Positions 29,698 through 42,600 are shown, counted from the stretch's first letter. The stretch: DNA of 64,000 nucleotides from Gordius sp. MW1 (GCA_964036665.1 OZ038526.1:37367997-37431996); one strand, 5' to 3'. Notes: generated from the letters alone by a model not told the origin. Translations and numbers: made by a program.

Positions 29698-30880
29698 ATG
29701 GACAACGGACGGACAACGGAAGGACATCAGACGGACAAGGGACGGACAACGGACGGACAACGGAAGGACATCAGACGGACAACGGACGGACAACGGAAGG
29801 ACATCAGATGGACAAGGGACGGACAACGGATGGACAACGGAAGGACATCAGACGGACAACGGACGGACAACGGAAGGACAACAAAAGGACATCAGACGGA
29901 CAACGGACGGACAACAAAAGGACATCAGACGGACAACGGACGGACAACGGAAGGACAACGGACGGACAACGGAAGGACAACGGAAGGACAACGGGCGGAC
30001 AACGAACGGACAACGAACGGACAACGGACGGACAACGGAAGGACAACGGACGGACAACGGAAGGACAACGGAAGGACAACGGGCGGACAACGGACGGACG
30101 ACGGAAGGACAACGGGCGGACATCAGACGGACAACGGACGGACAACGGAAGGACAACAAAAGGACATCAGACGGACAACAAACGGACAACGAACGGACAA
30201 CGAACGGACAACGAACGGACAACGAACGGACAACGAACGGACAACGGACAGACAACAAAAGGACATCAGACGGACAACGGACGGACAACGAACGGACAAC
30301 GGACGGACAACGGACGGACAACGGACGGACAACAAAATGACATCAGACGGACAACGGACGGACAACGGAAGGACAACGGAAGGACAACGGAAGGACAACG
30401 GAAGGACAACGGACGGACAACGGACGGACAACGGACGGACAACGGAAGGACAACGGAAGGACAACGGGCGGACAACGAACGGACAACAAACGGACAACAG
30501 ACAGACAACAAAAGGACATCTGACGGACAACGGAAGGACAACGGACGGACAACGGACGGACAACGGAAGGACAACGGACGGACATCAGACGGACAACGGA
30601 AGGACAACGGACGGACAACGGACGGACAACGGAAGGACAACGGAAGGACAACGAACGGACAACGAACGGACAACGGACAGACAACAAAAGGACATCTGAC
30701 GGACAACGGAAGGACAACGGACGGACAACGGAAGGACAACGGGCGGACAACGGACGGACAACGGAAGGACATCAGACGGACAACGAACGGACAACGGAAG
30801 GACAACAAAAGGACATCAGACGGACAACGAACGGACAACGAACGGACAACGAACGGACGGACAACAAAAGGACATCAGAC
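29698..30880 (+). repeat. 11-bp satellite array, block 2
   Basis: 1183 bp between module 1 and hAT copy 1. It matches the equivalent spacer in the other composite units (1095, 1084 and 1194 bp). It ends with an extra acgg (about 30857) breaking the 11-bp register, seen before all four intact hAT copies. Confidence 0.93.
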
Positions 30881-31074
30881 CAGGGTTTCTTTCAGAAAAA
30901 ATGCTCCGGGGGGGTATTTTCAACTTCCGGGGGGGTAAAAATTTTTTTAATTGCTAAACCATTTTGTATAATATTTACTAATTTTTATTGGTGATATAAG
31001 TGATATATAAATTGATACATACACGCATAATCATTAAATAAATACATGTAATATTTTAACGGGCAAGTGTTCTT

Positions 31075-31281
31075 TTAAGAAAGTAACCGAATACTTCTTT
31101 GTTTTTTAAAGGCGTACTCCTTCATCGCCATATCTAGATATTCTTCAGTAGGAAGGTCAGCCCCTTCTATAGATATTCTCATACAGTGGTCTAAAGATAT
31201 CTCCCCTAGCCTGTTTCTTAATGCAACCATAATTCGGTTCATTGCACTAAAGTAAGGGATAAAACAAGAGTTTTTCTTAAT
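31075..31281 (-). pseudogene. hAT transposase C-terminal dimerisation fragment
   Basis: A 68-codon open stretch read from minus strand 31281 to a TAA at 31075-31077. It contains YFSAMNRI, then LRNRLG, then SLDHCMRISIEG, and ends in a lysine/arginine-rich tail. This fits the hAT C-terminal dimerisation region, in which an FSxMNRIK-type motif is followed by LRNxL and a conserved RI-x-EG stretch. It is preceded by an in-frame TGA at 31282-31284, so it has no start codon of its own; it is a 3' exon or the end of a decayed gene. The upstream dimerisation half and the RNase H-like catalytic core are not found in the element. Family assignment is from motif recognition, not from a search. Confidence 0.75.
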
Positions 31282-31438
31282 TCAGTCCCATCTTTACCTA
31301 TTACAAACAAACATATTCATGCCTTATTTATTATTTTATATAAACACAAATACCCATAGTATTCCCCAAACATATCTTCTCGCCTATTTCTAATTCAAAA
31401 TCAAATAGATAAAAAAGATATTTTATCTATATCAGAAT

Positions 31439-31567
31439 TTAAATGCATGACAGATAATTATCATTAGTTATAAACATTATTTTGTGTGTATAAATGTAAA
31501 TACCATCTTTTTTATTTTGACAATCTATGGAATAAACCAGTTTCTCCACAGAATTATCCTCACCTTT
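31439..31567 (-). pseudogene. Duplicated internal transposase segment
   Basis: A short stop-to-stop minus-strand frame with KGEDNSVEK, LVYSIDCQNKKDG and IYIY. It is clearly a second, diverged copy of the C-terminal half of the 78-residue frame at 31634-31870 (GEDMNNCSVEK, LVCSIQCYNEKDG, IYIY). The DNA repeat period between the two is about 183 bp (aaatacca at 31498 and 31681). A weaker third copy may lie about 150 bp further on (aaatacccatag at 31348). This indicates an internal tandem duplication within the element. Confidence 0.6.
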
Positions 31568-31633
31568 TCATAATACATAATTGATTAGACAAAAAAGATC
31601 TTTTTTATATGCTTGCAAGCAAATTATAATTAG

Positions 31634-31870
31634 TTAATATACATTTAAAATGACCAATATTTTGTTAGTAATATAAATATAAATACCATCCTTTTCATTA
31701 TAACATTGAATGGAACAAACCAGAGTTTTTTCTACAGAACAATTATTCATATCTTCACCTGTTGCATAATTAAAATTATTCCAAATTAAATCATATTTAC
31801 CATCCTTTTTATTAGACTTTTCCTTTTTACTAAAGTAGTGTAAAAGAGTACTTTTATATTTACCAGACAT
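31634..31870 (-). pseudogene. hAT transposase N-terminal fragment, 78 codons
   Basis: Starts with ATG at 31868-31870 on the minus strand and ends at a stop at 31634. The beginning MSGKYKSTLLHYFSKK followed by a lysine-rich stretch resembles the start of many animal hAT transposases, which open with a basic STL-x-x-FF-type segment. STLLHYF also fits a PCNA-interaction (PIP-box) pattern. Just upstream, a pyrimidine-rich run ending in ttgcag (acceptor near 31875) looks like a 3' splice site, so the frame may follow a 5' UTR intron. A gt donor-like site follows the KDG codons, so the last residues may be intron read-through. No zinc finger or catalytic motif is present. It is too short to act as a transposase. 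Confidence 0.6.
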
Positions 31871-32310
31871 CTATCTGCAATTCAAAAAAAACATAGAATG
31901 TATTATTTATAATAATTCTTTTTAAGTTTATAAGTAAGATAGTGATTTAATAATTCTAAAAGCATTTATTTATGTTTAGTTACCTATTGATATATTAAAG
32001 ATAATTTGTAACTTTCAAGATTGTAAATTTACGGTTCACAGATGTTAAAAAATGATGTCTATGAATGATTTCCACCTGATCTGTAAAAAAATTTAATTTC
32101 GCCAATTTTATATTTTTTATTGACAAATTAAAATAATTTATTGAATTTCAATTTTAGCCTAAGCCTATTATTAATATAATTTATGACTTCATGGTGGAAC
32201 CTCAGTTAATGTTCATGCTTCCTTCAATCAAAACTCTCCGGGGGGGTATTTGAAACTCCCCGGGGGGGGGGGGTATTACCCCCCCGGGCTCCCCTCTGAA
32301 AGAAACCCTG

Positions 32311-34107
32311 CAACGGGCGGACAACGGACGGACAACGGACGGACAACGGACATACAACGGGCGGACAACGTGCGGACAACGGAAGGACAACGGGCGGACA
32401 ACGGACGGACAACGGAAGGACATCAGACGGACAACGGACGGACAACGGAAGGACAACAAAAGGACATCAGACGGACAACGAACGGACAACGAACGGAAAA
32501 CGAACGGACAACGAACGGACAACGAACGGACAACGGACAGACAACAAAAGGACATCAGACGGACAACGGACGTACAACGAACGGACAACGGCCGGACAAC
32601 GGACGGACAACGAACGGACAACGAACGGACAACGGAAGGACAACGGAAGGACAACGGACGGACAACGGGCGGACTACGGAAGGACAACGGGCGGACAACA
32701 AAAGGACATCAGACGGACAACGGATGGACAACGAACGGACAACGGACGGACAACGGACGGACAACGGGCGGACAACAAAAGGACATCAGACGGACAACGG
32801 ACGGACAACGGGCGGACAAAGGACGGACAACGGACGGACAACGGACATAGGGCGGACAACGTGCGGACAACGGAAGGACAACGGGCGGACAACGGACGGA
32901 CAACGGAAGGACATCAGACGGACAACGGACGGACAACGGAAGGACAACAAAAGGACATCAGACGGACAACGAACGGACAACGAAAGGACAACGAACGGAC
33001 AACGAACGGACAACGAACGGACAACGAACGGACAACGGACGGACAACAAAAGGACATCAGACGGACAAGGGACGGACAACGAACGGACAACGGACGGACA
33101 ACGGACGGACAACGGGCGGACAACGAACGGACAACGAACGGACAACGGACGGACAACGGACGGACAACGGAAGGACAACGGACGGACAACGGAAGGACAA
33201 CGGGCGGACAACGGGCGGACAACGGACGGACAACGAACGAACAACGAACGGACAACGAACGGACAACGGACAGACAACAAAAGGACATCTGACGGACAAC
33301 GGAAGGACAACGGACGGACAACGGACGGACAACGGACGGACAACGGACGGACAACGGAAGGACAACGGGCGGACAACGGACGGACAACGGACGGACAACG
33401 GAAGGACATCAGACGGACAACGGACGGACAACGGAAGGACAACGGGCGGACAACGGGCGCACAACGGACGGACAACGGAAGGACATCAGACGGACAAGGG
33501 ACGGACAACGGATGGACAACGGAAGGACATCAGACGGACAACGGACGGACAACGGAAGGACAACAAAAGGACATCAGACGGACAACGGACGGACAACAAA
33601 AGGACATCAGACGGACAACGGACGGACAACGGAAGGACAACGGACGGACAACGGAAGGACAACGGAAGGACAACGGGCGGACAACGAACGGACAACGAAC
33701 GGACAACGGACGGACAACGGACGGACAACGGAAGGACAACGGACGGACAACGGAAGGACAACGGGCGGACAACGGGCGGACAACGGACGGACAACGAACG
33801 GACAACGAACGGACAACGAACGGACAACGGACAGACAACAAAAGGACATCTGACGGACAACGGAAGGACAACGGACGGACAACGGACGGACAACGGACGG
33901 ACAACGGACGGACAACGGAAGGACAACGGGCGGACAACGGACGGACAACGGACGGACAACGGAAGGACATCAGACGGACAACGGACGGACAACGGAAGGA
34001 CAACGGAAGGACAACGGAAGGACAACGAACGGACAACGAACGGACAACGGACGGACAACGGACGGACAACAGACGGACAACGGGCGGACAACGGACGGAC
34101 AACGGAC
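32311..34107 (+). repeat. 11-bp satellite array, block 3
   Basis: 1797 bp from the right target-site copy (32311-32318) to module 2. Two acaacggacgg monomers separate the hAT end from a marker acaacggacat. A second marker region with a 4-bp loss (acatagggcgg near 32846) breaks the register, and the same junction recurs at 34851 and 36899. Confidence 0.93.
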
Positions 34108-34573
34108 GTAGCCAGCGGACGGCCAAAAAGTCATATTATCAACAGAATACTCTCACGGATTCAAACTTGTTGCCTCCTGACGGACAACGGACGGTCCGTC
34201 GTCCCTCCGTTGTCCGTCCGTCCTCCGTCCGTCCTCCCTCCGTCGTCTCTCCGTCGTCCGTCCGTCGTCCCTCTGTCGTCCCTCCGTCGTCCCTCCGTGC
34301 TATGCAATTTATTAAATTTTTTTATCAAAAAATATTTTTTTCGACCTCAAAATTTTTTCAATTTTTTTGTAACACCATATAGGCCTCATGAAAATTTTCG
34401 ATATCAGAGGTGAATTCCGACAAAAAAAATTTTTTCGACTTGAAAATTTTTTAAATTTTTTTGTTCAACCATATAGGCTTCGTGAAAATTTCAGCGGACG
34501 GCTAAAAAGTCATATTATCAATGTTATTAACAAGAACAGAATACTCTCCGGGATTCAAACTTGTAGCCTCCTG
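34108..34573 (+). repeat. Linker / inverted-array / AT-rich module, copy 2 (short form)
   Basis: 466 bp. Same order as copy 1, but one whole 113-bp AT-rich unit is missing, leaving 362 bp outside the inverted array. It ends in gatggacaaagg rather than gatggacaacgg. Confidence 0.85.
34196..34299 (-). repeat. Inverted satellite block in module 2
   Basis: 104 bp, about 9.5 reverse-oriented monomers, 33 bp shorter than in module 1. It carries a ccctctgtcgt variant. Confidence 0.83.
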
Positions 34574-36155
34574 ATGGACAAAGGACGGACAACGGAAGGA
34601 CATCAGACGGACAAGGGACGGACAACGGACGGACAACGGAAGGACATCAGACGGACAACGGACGGACAACGGAAGGACATCAGATGGACAAGGGACGGAC
34701 AACGGATGGACAACGGAAGGACATCAGACGGACAACGGACGGACAACGGAAGGACAACAAAAGGACATCAGACGGACAACGGACGGACAACAAAAGGACA
34801 TCAGACGGACAACGGACGGACAACGGAAGGACAACGGACGGACAACGGACATAGGGCGGACAACGTGCGGACAACGGAAGGACAACGGGCGGACAACGGA
34901 CGGACAACGGAAGGACATCAGACGGACAACGGACGGACAACGGAAGGACAAAAAAAGGACATCAGACGGACAACGAACGGACAACGAAAGGACAACGAAC
35001 GGACAACGAACGGACAACGAACGGACAACGAACGGACAACGGACGGACAACAAAAGGACATCAGACGGACAAGGGACGGACAACGAACGGACAACGGACG
35101 GACAACGGACGGACAACGGGCGGACAACGAACGGACAACGAACGGACAACGGACGGACAACGGACGGACAACGGAAGGACAACGGACGGACAACGGAAGG
35201 ACAACGGACGGACAACGGAAGGACATCAGACGGACAACGGACGGACAACGGACGGACAACGGACGGACAACGGAAGGACAACGGACGGACAACGGAAGGA
35301 CAACGGAAAGACAACGGAAGGACAACGGAAGGACAACGGGCGGACAACGGACGGACAACGGACGGACAACGGAAGGACAACGGACGGACAACAGACGGAC
35401 AACGGACGGACAACAAAAGGACATCAGACGGACAAGGGACGGACAACGAACGGACAACGGACGGACAACGGACGGACAACAAAAGGACATCAGACGGACA
35501 ACGGACGGACAACGGAAGGACAACGGACGGACAACGGAAGGACAACGGACGGACAACGGACGGACAACGGACGGACAACGGACGGACAACGGACGGACAA
35601 CGGACGGACAACGGACGGACAACGGACGGACAACGGACGGACAACGGAAGGACATCAGACGGACAACGGACGGACAACGGAAGGACAACGGACGGACAAC
35701 GGAAGGACAACGGAAGGACAACGGGCGGACAACGAACGGACAACGAACGGACAACGGACGGACAACGGACGGACAACGGAAGGACAACGGACGGACAACG
35801 GAAGGACAACGGGCGGACAACGGGCGGACAACGGACGGACAACGAACGGACAACGAACGGACAACGAACGGACAACGGACAGACAACAAAAGGACATCTG
35901 ACGGACAACGGAAGGACAACGGACGGACAACGGACGGACAACGGACGGACAACGGACGGACAACGGAAGGACAACGGGCGGACAACGGACGGACAACGGA
36001 CGGACAACGGAAGGACATCAGACGGACAACGGACGGACAACGGAAGGACAACGGAAGGACAACGGAAGGACAACGAACGGACAACGAACGGACAACGGAC
36101 GGACAACGGACGGACAACAGACGGACAACGGGCGGACAACGGACGGACAACGGAC
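34574..36155 (+). repeat. 11-bp satellite array, block 4
   Basis: 1582 bp between modules 2 and 3, inside the 2048-bp duplication. It includes a run of nine acaacggacgg consensus monomers around 35540-35640 and the acatagggcgg register break at 34851. Confidence 0.93.
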
Positions 36156-36621
36156 GTAGCCAGCGGACGGCCAAAAAGTCATATTATCAACAGAATACTC
36201 TCACGGATTCAAACTTGTTGCCTCCTGACGGACAACGGACGGTCCGTCGTCCCTCCGTTGTCCGTCCGTCCTCCGTCCGTCCTCCCTCCGTCGTCTCTCC
36301 GTCGTCCGTCCGTCGTCCCTCTGTCGTCCCTCCGTCGTCCCTCCGTGCTATGCAATTTATTAAATTTTTTTATCAAAAAATATTTTTTTCGACCTCAAAA
36401 TTTTTTCAATTTTTTTGTAACACCATATAGGCCTCATGAAAATTTTCGATATCAGAGGTGAATTCCGACAAAAAAAATTTTTTCGACTTGAAAATTTTTT
36501 AAATTTTTTTGTTCAACCATATAGGCTTCGTGAAAATTTCAGCGGACGGCTAAAAAGTCATATTATCAATGTTATTAACAAGAACAGAATACTCTCCGGG
36601 ATTCAAACTTGTAGCCTCCTG
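36156..36621 (+). repeat. Linker / inverted-array / AT-rich module, copy 3 (short form)
   Basis: 466 bp, the duplicate of copy 2 at +2048 bp, with the same missing 113-bp unit. Confidence 0.85.
36244..36347 (-). repeat. Inverted satellite block in module 3
   Basis: 104 bp, about 9.5 reverse-oriented monomers, matching the block in module 2 including the ccctctgtcgt variant. Confidence 0.83.
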
Positions 36622-39600
36622 ATGGACAAAGGACGGACAACGGAAGGACATCAGACGGACAAGGGACGGACAACGGACGGACAACGGAAGGACATCAGAC
36701 GGACAACGGACGGACAACGGAAGGACATCAGATGGACAAGGGACGGACAACGGATGGACAACGGAAGGACATCAGACGGACAACGGACGGACAACGGAAG
36801 GACAACAAAAGGACATCAGACGGACAACGGACGGACAACAAAAGGACATCAGACGGACAACGGACGGACAACGGAAGGACAACGGACGGACAACGGACAT
36901 AGGGCGGACAACGTGCGGACAACGGAAGGACAACGGGCGGACAACGGACGGACAACGGAAGGACATCAGACGGACAACGGACGGACAACGGAAGGACAAA
37001 AAAAGGACATCAGACGGACAACGAACGGACAACGAAAGGACAACGAACGGACAACGAACGGACAACGAACGGACAACGAACGGACAACGGACGGACAACA
37101 AAAGGACATCAGACGGACAAGGGACGGACAACGAACGGACAACGGACGGACAACGGACGGACAACGGGCGGACAACGAACGGACAACGAACGGACAACGG
37201 ACGGACAACGGACGGACAACGGAAGGACAACGGACGGACAACGGAAGGACAACGGACGGACAACGGAAGGACATCAGACGGACAACGGACGGACAACGGA
37301 CGGACAACGGACGGACAACGGAAGGACAACGGACGGACAACGGAAGGACAACGGAAAGACAACGGAAGGACAACGGAAGGACAACGGGCGGACAACGGAC
37401 GGACAACGGACGGACAACGGAAGGACAACGGACGGACAACAGACGGACAACGGACGGACAACAAAAGGACATCAGACGGACAAGGGACGGACAACGAACG
37501 GACAACGGACGGACAACGGACGGACAACAAAAGGACATCAGACGGACAACGGACGGACAACGGAAGGACAACGGACGGACAACGGAAGGACAACGGACGG
37601 ACAACGGACGGACAACGGACGGACAACGGACGGACAACGGACGGACAACGGACGGACAACGGACGGACAACGGACGGACAACGGACGGACAACGGAAGGA
37701 CATCAGACGGACAACGGACGGACAACGGAAGGACAACGGATAGACAACGGGCGGACAACGGACGGACAACGGACGGACAACGGAAGGACATCAGACGGAC
37801 AAGGGACGGACAACGGACGGACAACGGAAGGACATCAGACGGACAAGGGACGGACAACGGATGGACAACGGAAGGACATCAGACGGACAACGGACGGACA
37901 ACGGAAGGACAACGAACGGACAACGAACGGACAACGGACAGACAACAAAAGGACATCTGACGGACAACGGAAGGACAACGGACGGACAACGGACGGACAA
38001 CGGAAGGACAACGGAAGGACAACGAACGGACAACGAACGGACAACGGACGGACAACAGACGGACAACGGACGGACAACAAAAGGACATCAGACGGACAAG
38101 GGACGGACAACCAACGGACAACGGACGGACAACGGACGGACAACAAAAGGACATCAGACGGACAAGGGACGGACAACGGATGGACAACGGAAGGACATCA
38201 GACGGACAACGGACGGACAACGGAAGGACAACAAAAGGACATCAGACGGACAACGGACGGACAACGGACGGACAACGGAAGGACAACGGACGGACAACGG
38301 AAGGACAACGGAAGGACAACGGAAGGACAACGGGCGGACAACGGACGGACAACGGACGGACAACGGAAGGACAACAGACGGACAACGGACGGACAACGGA
38401 CGGACAACGGACGGACAACAAAAGGACATCAGACGGACAACGGACGGACAACGGAAGGACAACGGACGGACAACGGACGGACAACGGACGGACAACGGAC
38501 GGACAACGGACGGACAACGGACGGACAACGGACGGACAACGGACGGACAACGGACGGACAACGGACGGACAACGGAAGGACATCAGACGGACAAGGGACG
38601 GACAACGGATGGACAACGGAAGGACATCAGACGGACAACGGACGGACAACGGAAGGACAACGGATAGACAACGGGCGGACAACGGACGGACAACGGACTG
38701 ACAACGGAAGGACATCAGACGGACAACGGACGGACAACGGAAGGACAACGGATAGACAACGGGCGGACAACGGACGGACAACGGACGGACAACGGAAGGA
38801 CATCAGACGGACAAGGGACGGACAACGGACGGACAACGGAAGGACATCAGACGGACAAGGGACGGACAACGGATGGACAACGGAAGGACATCAGACGGAC
38901 AACGGACGGACAACGGAAGGACAACAAAAGGACATCAGACGGACAACGGACGGACAACGGACGGACAACGGAAGGACAACGGACGGACAACGGAAGGACA
39001 ACGGAAGGACAACGGAAGGACAACGGGCGGACAACGGACGGACAACGGACGGACAACGGACGGACAACGGAAGGACAACGGACGGACAACGGAAGGACAT
39101 CAGACGGACAACGGACGGACAACGGACGGACAACGGAAGGACAACGGGCGGACAACGGACGGACAACGGACGGACAACGGAAGGACATCAGACGGACAAC
39201 GGACGGACAACGGAAGGACAACGGAAGGACAACGAACGGACAACGAACGGACAAAGGACGGACAACGGACGGACAACAGACGGACAACGGACGGACAACA
39301 AAAGGACATCAGACGGACAAGGGACGAACAACGAACGGACAACGGACGGACAACGGACGGACAACAAAAGGACATCAGACGGACAACGGACGGACAACGG
39401 AAGGACAACGGACGGACAACGGACGGACAACGGAAGGACATCAGACGGACAACGGACGGACAACAAAAGGACAACGGAAGGACAACGGAAGGACAACGAA
39501 CGGACAACGAACGGACAAAGGACGGACAACGGACGGACAACAGACGGACAACGGGCGGACAACAAAAGGACATCAGACGGACAAGGGACGGACAACGAAC

Positions 39601-42600
39601 GGACAACGGACGGACAACGGACGGACAACAAAAGGACATCAGACGGACAACGGACGGACAACGGAAGGACAACGGACGGACAACGGAAGGACAACGGACG
39701 GACAACGGACGGACAACGGACGGACAACGGACGGACAACGGACGGACAACGGAAGGACATCAGACGGACAACGGACGGACAACTGAAGGACAACGGATAG
39801 ACAACGGGCGGACAACGGACGGACAACGGACGGACAACGGAAGGACATCAGACGGACAACGGACGGACAACGGAAGGACAACGGATAGACAACGGGCGGA
39901 CAACGGACGGACAACGGACGGACAACGGAAGGACATCAGACGGACAAGGGACGGACAACGGACGGAAGGACATCAGACGGACAAGGGACGGACAACGGAT
40001 GGAAAACGGAAGGACATCAGACGGACAACGGACGGACAACGGAAGGACAACAAAAGGACATCAGACGGACAACGGACGGACAACGGACGGACAACGGAAG
40101 GACAACGGACGGACAACGGAAGGACAACGGAAGGACAACGGAAGGACAACGGGCGGACAACGGACGGACAACGGACGGACAACGGACGGACAACGGAAGG
40201 ACAACGGACGGACAACGGAAGGACATCAGACGGACAACGGACGGACAACGGACGGACAACGGAAGGACAACGGGCGGACAACGGACGGACAACGGACGGA
40301 CAACGGAAGGACATCAGACGGACAACGGACGGACAACGGAAGGACAACGGAAGGACAACGAACGGACAACGAACGGACAAAGGACGGACAACGGACGGAC
40401 AACAGACGGACAACGGACGGACAACAAAAGGACATCAGACGGACAAGGGACGGACAACGAACGGACAACGGACGGACAACGGACGGACAACAAAAGGACA
40501 TCAGACGGACAACGGACGGACAACGGAAGGACAACGGACGGACAACGGACGGACAACGGACGGACAACGGACGGACAACGGAAGGACATCAGACGGACAA
40601 CGGACGGACAACGGAAGGACAACGGATAGACAACGGGCGGACAACGGACGGACAACGGACGGACAACGGAAGGACATCAGACGGACAACGGAAGGACATC
40701 AGACGGACAAGGGACGGACAACGGACGGACAACGGAAGGACAACGGAAGGACAACGGGCGGACAACGAACGGACAACGAACGGACAACGGACAGACAACA
40801 AAAGGACATCTGACGGACAACGGAAGGACAACGGACGGACAACGGACGGACAACGGAAGGACAACGGAAGGACAACGGAAGGACAACGGACGGACAACGG
40901 AAGGACATCAGACGGACAACGAACGGACAACGGAAGGACAACGAACGGACAACGGACGGACAACAAAAGGACATCAGACGGACAAGGGACGGACAACAAA
41001 AGGACATCAGACGGACAACGGACGGACAACAAAATAACATCAGACGGACAACGGACGGACAACGGAAGGACAACGGAAGGACAACGGAAGGACAACGGGC
41101 GGACAACGGACGGACAACGGACGGACACCGGGCGGACAACGAAAGGACAACGGACGGACAACGGACGGACAATGGGCGGACAACGGAAGGACAACGGGCG
41201 GACAACGGACGGACAACGGGCGGACAACGGGCGGACAACGGGCGGACAACGGAAGGACAACGGAAGGACAACGGACGGACAACGGAAGGACAACGGGCGG
41301 ACAACGGACGGACAACGGACGGACAACGGAAGGACATCAGACGGACAACGGACGGACAACGGAAGGACAACGGAAGGACAACGAACGAACAACGAACGGA
41401 CAACGGACGGACAACGAACGGACAACGGACGGACAACAAAATGACATCAGACGGACAACGGACGGACAACGGAAGGACAACGGAAGGACAACGGAAGGAC
41501 AACGGAAGGACAACGGACGGACAACGGACGGACAACGAACGGACAACGAACGGACAACGGACAGACAACAAAAGGACATCAGACGGACAACGGACGGACA
41601 ACGGACGGACAACGGACGGACAACGGACGGACAACAAAAGGACATCAAACGGACAACGGACGGACAACGGAAGGACAACAAAAGGACATCAGACGGACAA
41701 CGAACGGACAACGAACGGACAACGAACGGACAACGAACGGACAACGAACGGACAACGGATAGACAACAAAAGGACATCAGACGGACAACGGACGGACAAC
41801 GAACGGACAACGGACGGACAACGGACGGACAACAAAATGACATCAGACGGACAACGGACGGACAACGGAAGGACAACGGAAGGACAACGGAAGGACAACG
41901 GACGGACAACGGACGGACAACGAACGGACAACGAACGGACAACGGACAGACAACAAAAGGACATCAGACGGACAACGGATAACAACGGACGGACAACGGA
42001 CGGACAACGGAAGGACAACGGAAGGACAACGGGCGGACAACGAACGGACAACGAACGGACAACGGACAGACAACAAAAGGACATCTGACGGACAACGGAA
42101 GGACAACGGACGGACAACGGACGGACAACGGAAGGACAACGGACGGACAACGGACGGACAACGGAAGGACAACGGAAGGACAACGGAAGGACAACGGATG
42201 GACAACGGGCGGACAACGGACGGACAACAAAATGACATCAGACGGACAACGGACGTACAACGGAAGGACAACGGAAGGACAACGGAAGGACAACGGAAGG
42301 ACAACGGAAGGACATCAGACGGACAACGGACGGACAACGGACGGACAACGGACGGACAACGGAAGGACAACGGACGGACAACGGAAGGACATCAGACGGA
42401 CAACGGACGGACAACGGACGGACAACGGAAGGACAACGGGCGGACAACGGACGGACAACGGACGGACAACGGAAGGACATCAGACGGACAACGGACGGAC
42501 AACGGAAGGACAACGGAAGGACAACGGAAGGACAACGAACGGACAACGAACGGACAACGGACGGACAACGGACGGACAACAGACGGACAACGGGCGGACA

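Larger units (their letters stand above)
30881..32310. mobile_element. hAT-superfamily DNA transposon derivative, copy 1
   Basis: 1430 bp, AT-rich (in sharp contrast to the GC-rich satellite), bounded by perfect 16-bp terminal inverted repeats, cagggtttctttcaga on the left and its complement on the right. Similarity extends inward over a G-rich subterminal motif (ccgggggggta). The right flank starts caacgggc, the 8-bp target site duplication seen on both sides of three sister copies. Here the left flank reads catcagac, so the left duplicate has been replaced. An 8-bp duplication and a CAGGG terminus are standard for hAT elements. Transposase remnants lie on the minus strand at 31634-31870, 31439-31567 and 31075-31281; the catalytic centre is absent, so the element is non-autonomous. 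G and C runs of 7-13 near both ends could form hairpins or quadruplexes. Confidence 0.88.
33600..37738 (+). repeat. 2048-bp tandem duplication including a module
   Basis: About 33600-35690 is repeated at about 35650-37738 with a constant 2048-bp offset, giving two abutting units. Each unit contains one short-form module (34108 and 36156) plus its satellite flanks. The acatagggcgg junction (34851, 36899) and the acaaaaaaagg monomer (near 34950 and 36998) are shared. The two modules agree in all features checked, including inverted-array length, so this is a recent duplication. Confidence 0.85.

Noticed and set aside
31634-31870. A functional small host gene encoding the 78-residue protein
   Set aside because: It lies inside the hAT element between its terminal repeats, resembles the start of a transposase, and its C-terminal half recurs as a diverged duplicate next to it.
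30881-32310. piggyBac or Tc1/mariner element
   Set aside because: The target duplication is 8 bp (not TTAA or TA), the ends start with CAGGG, and the C-terminal motif is of hAT type.
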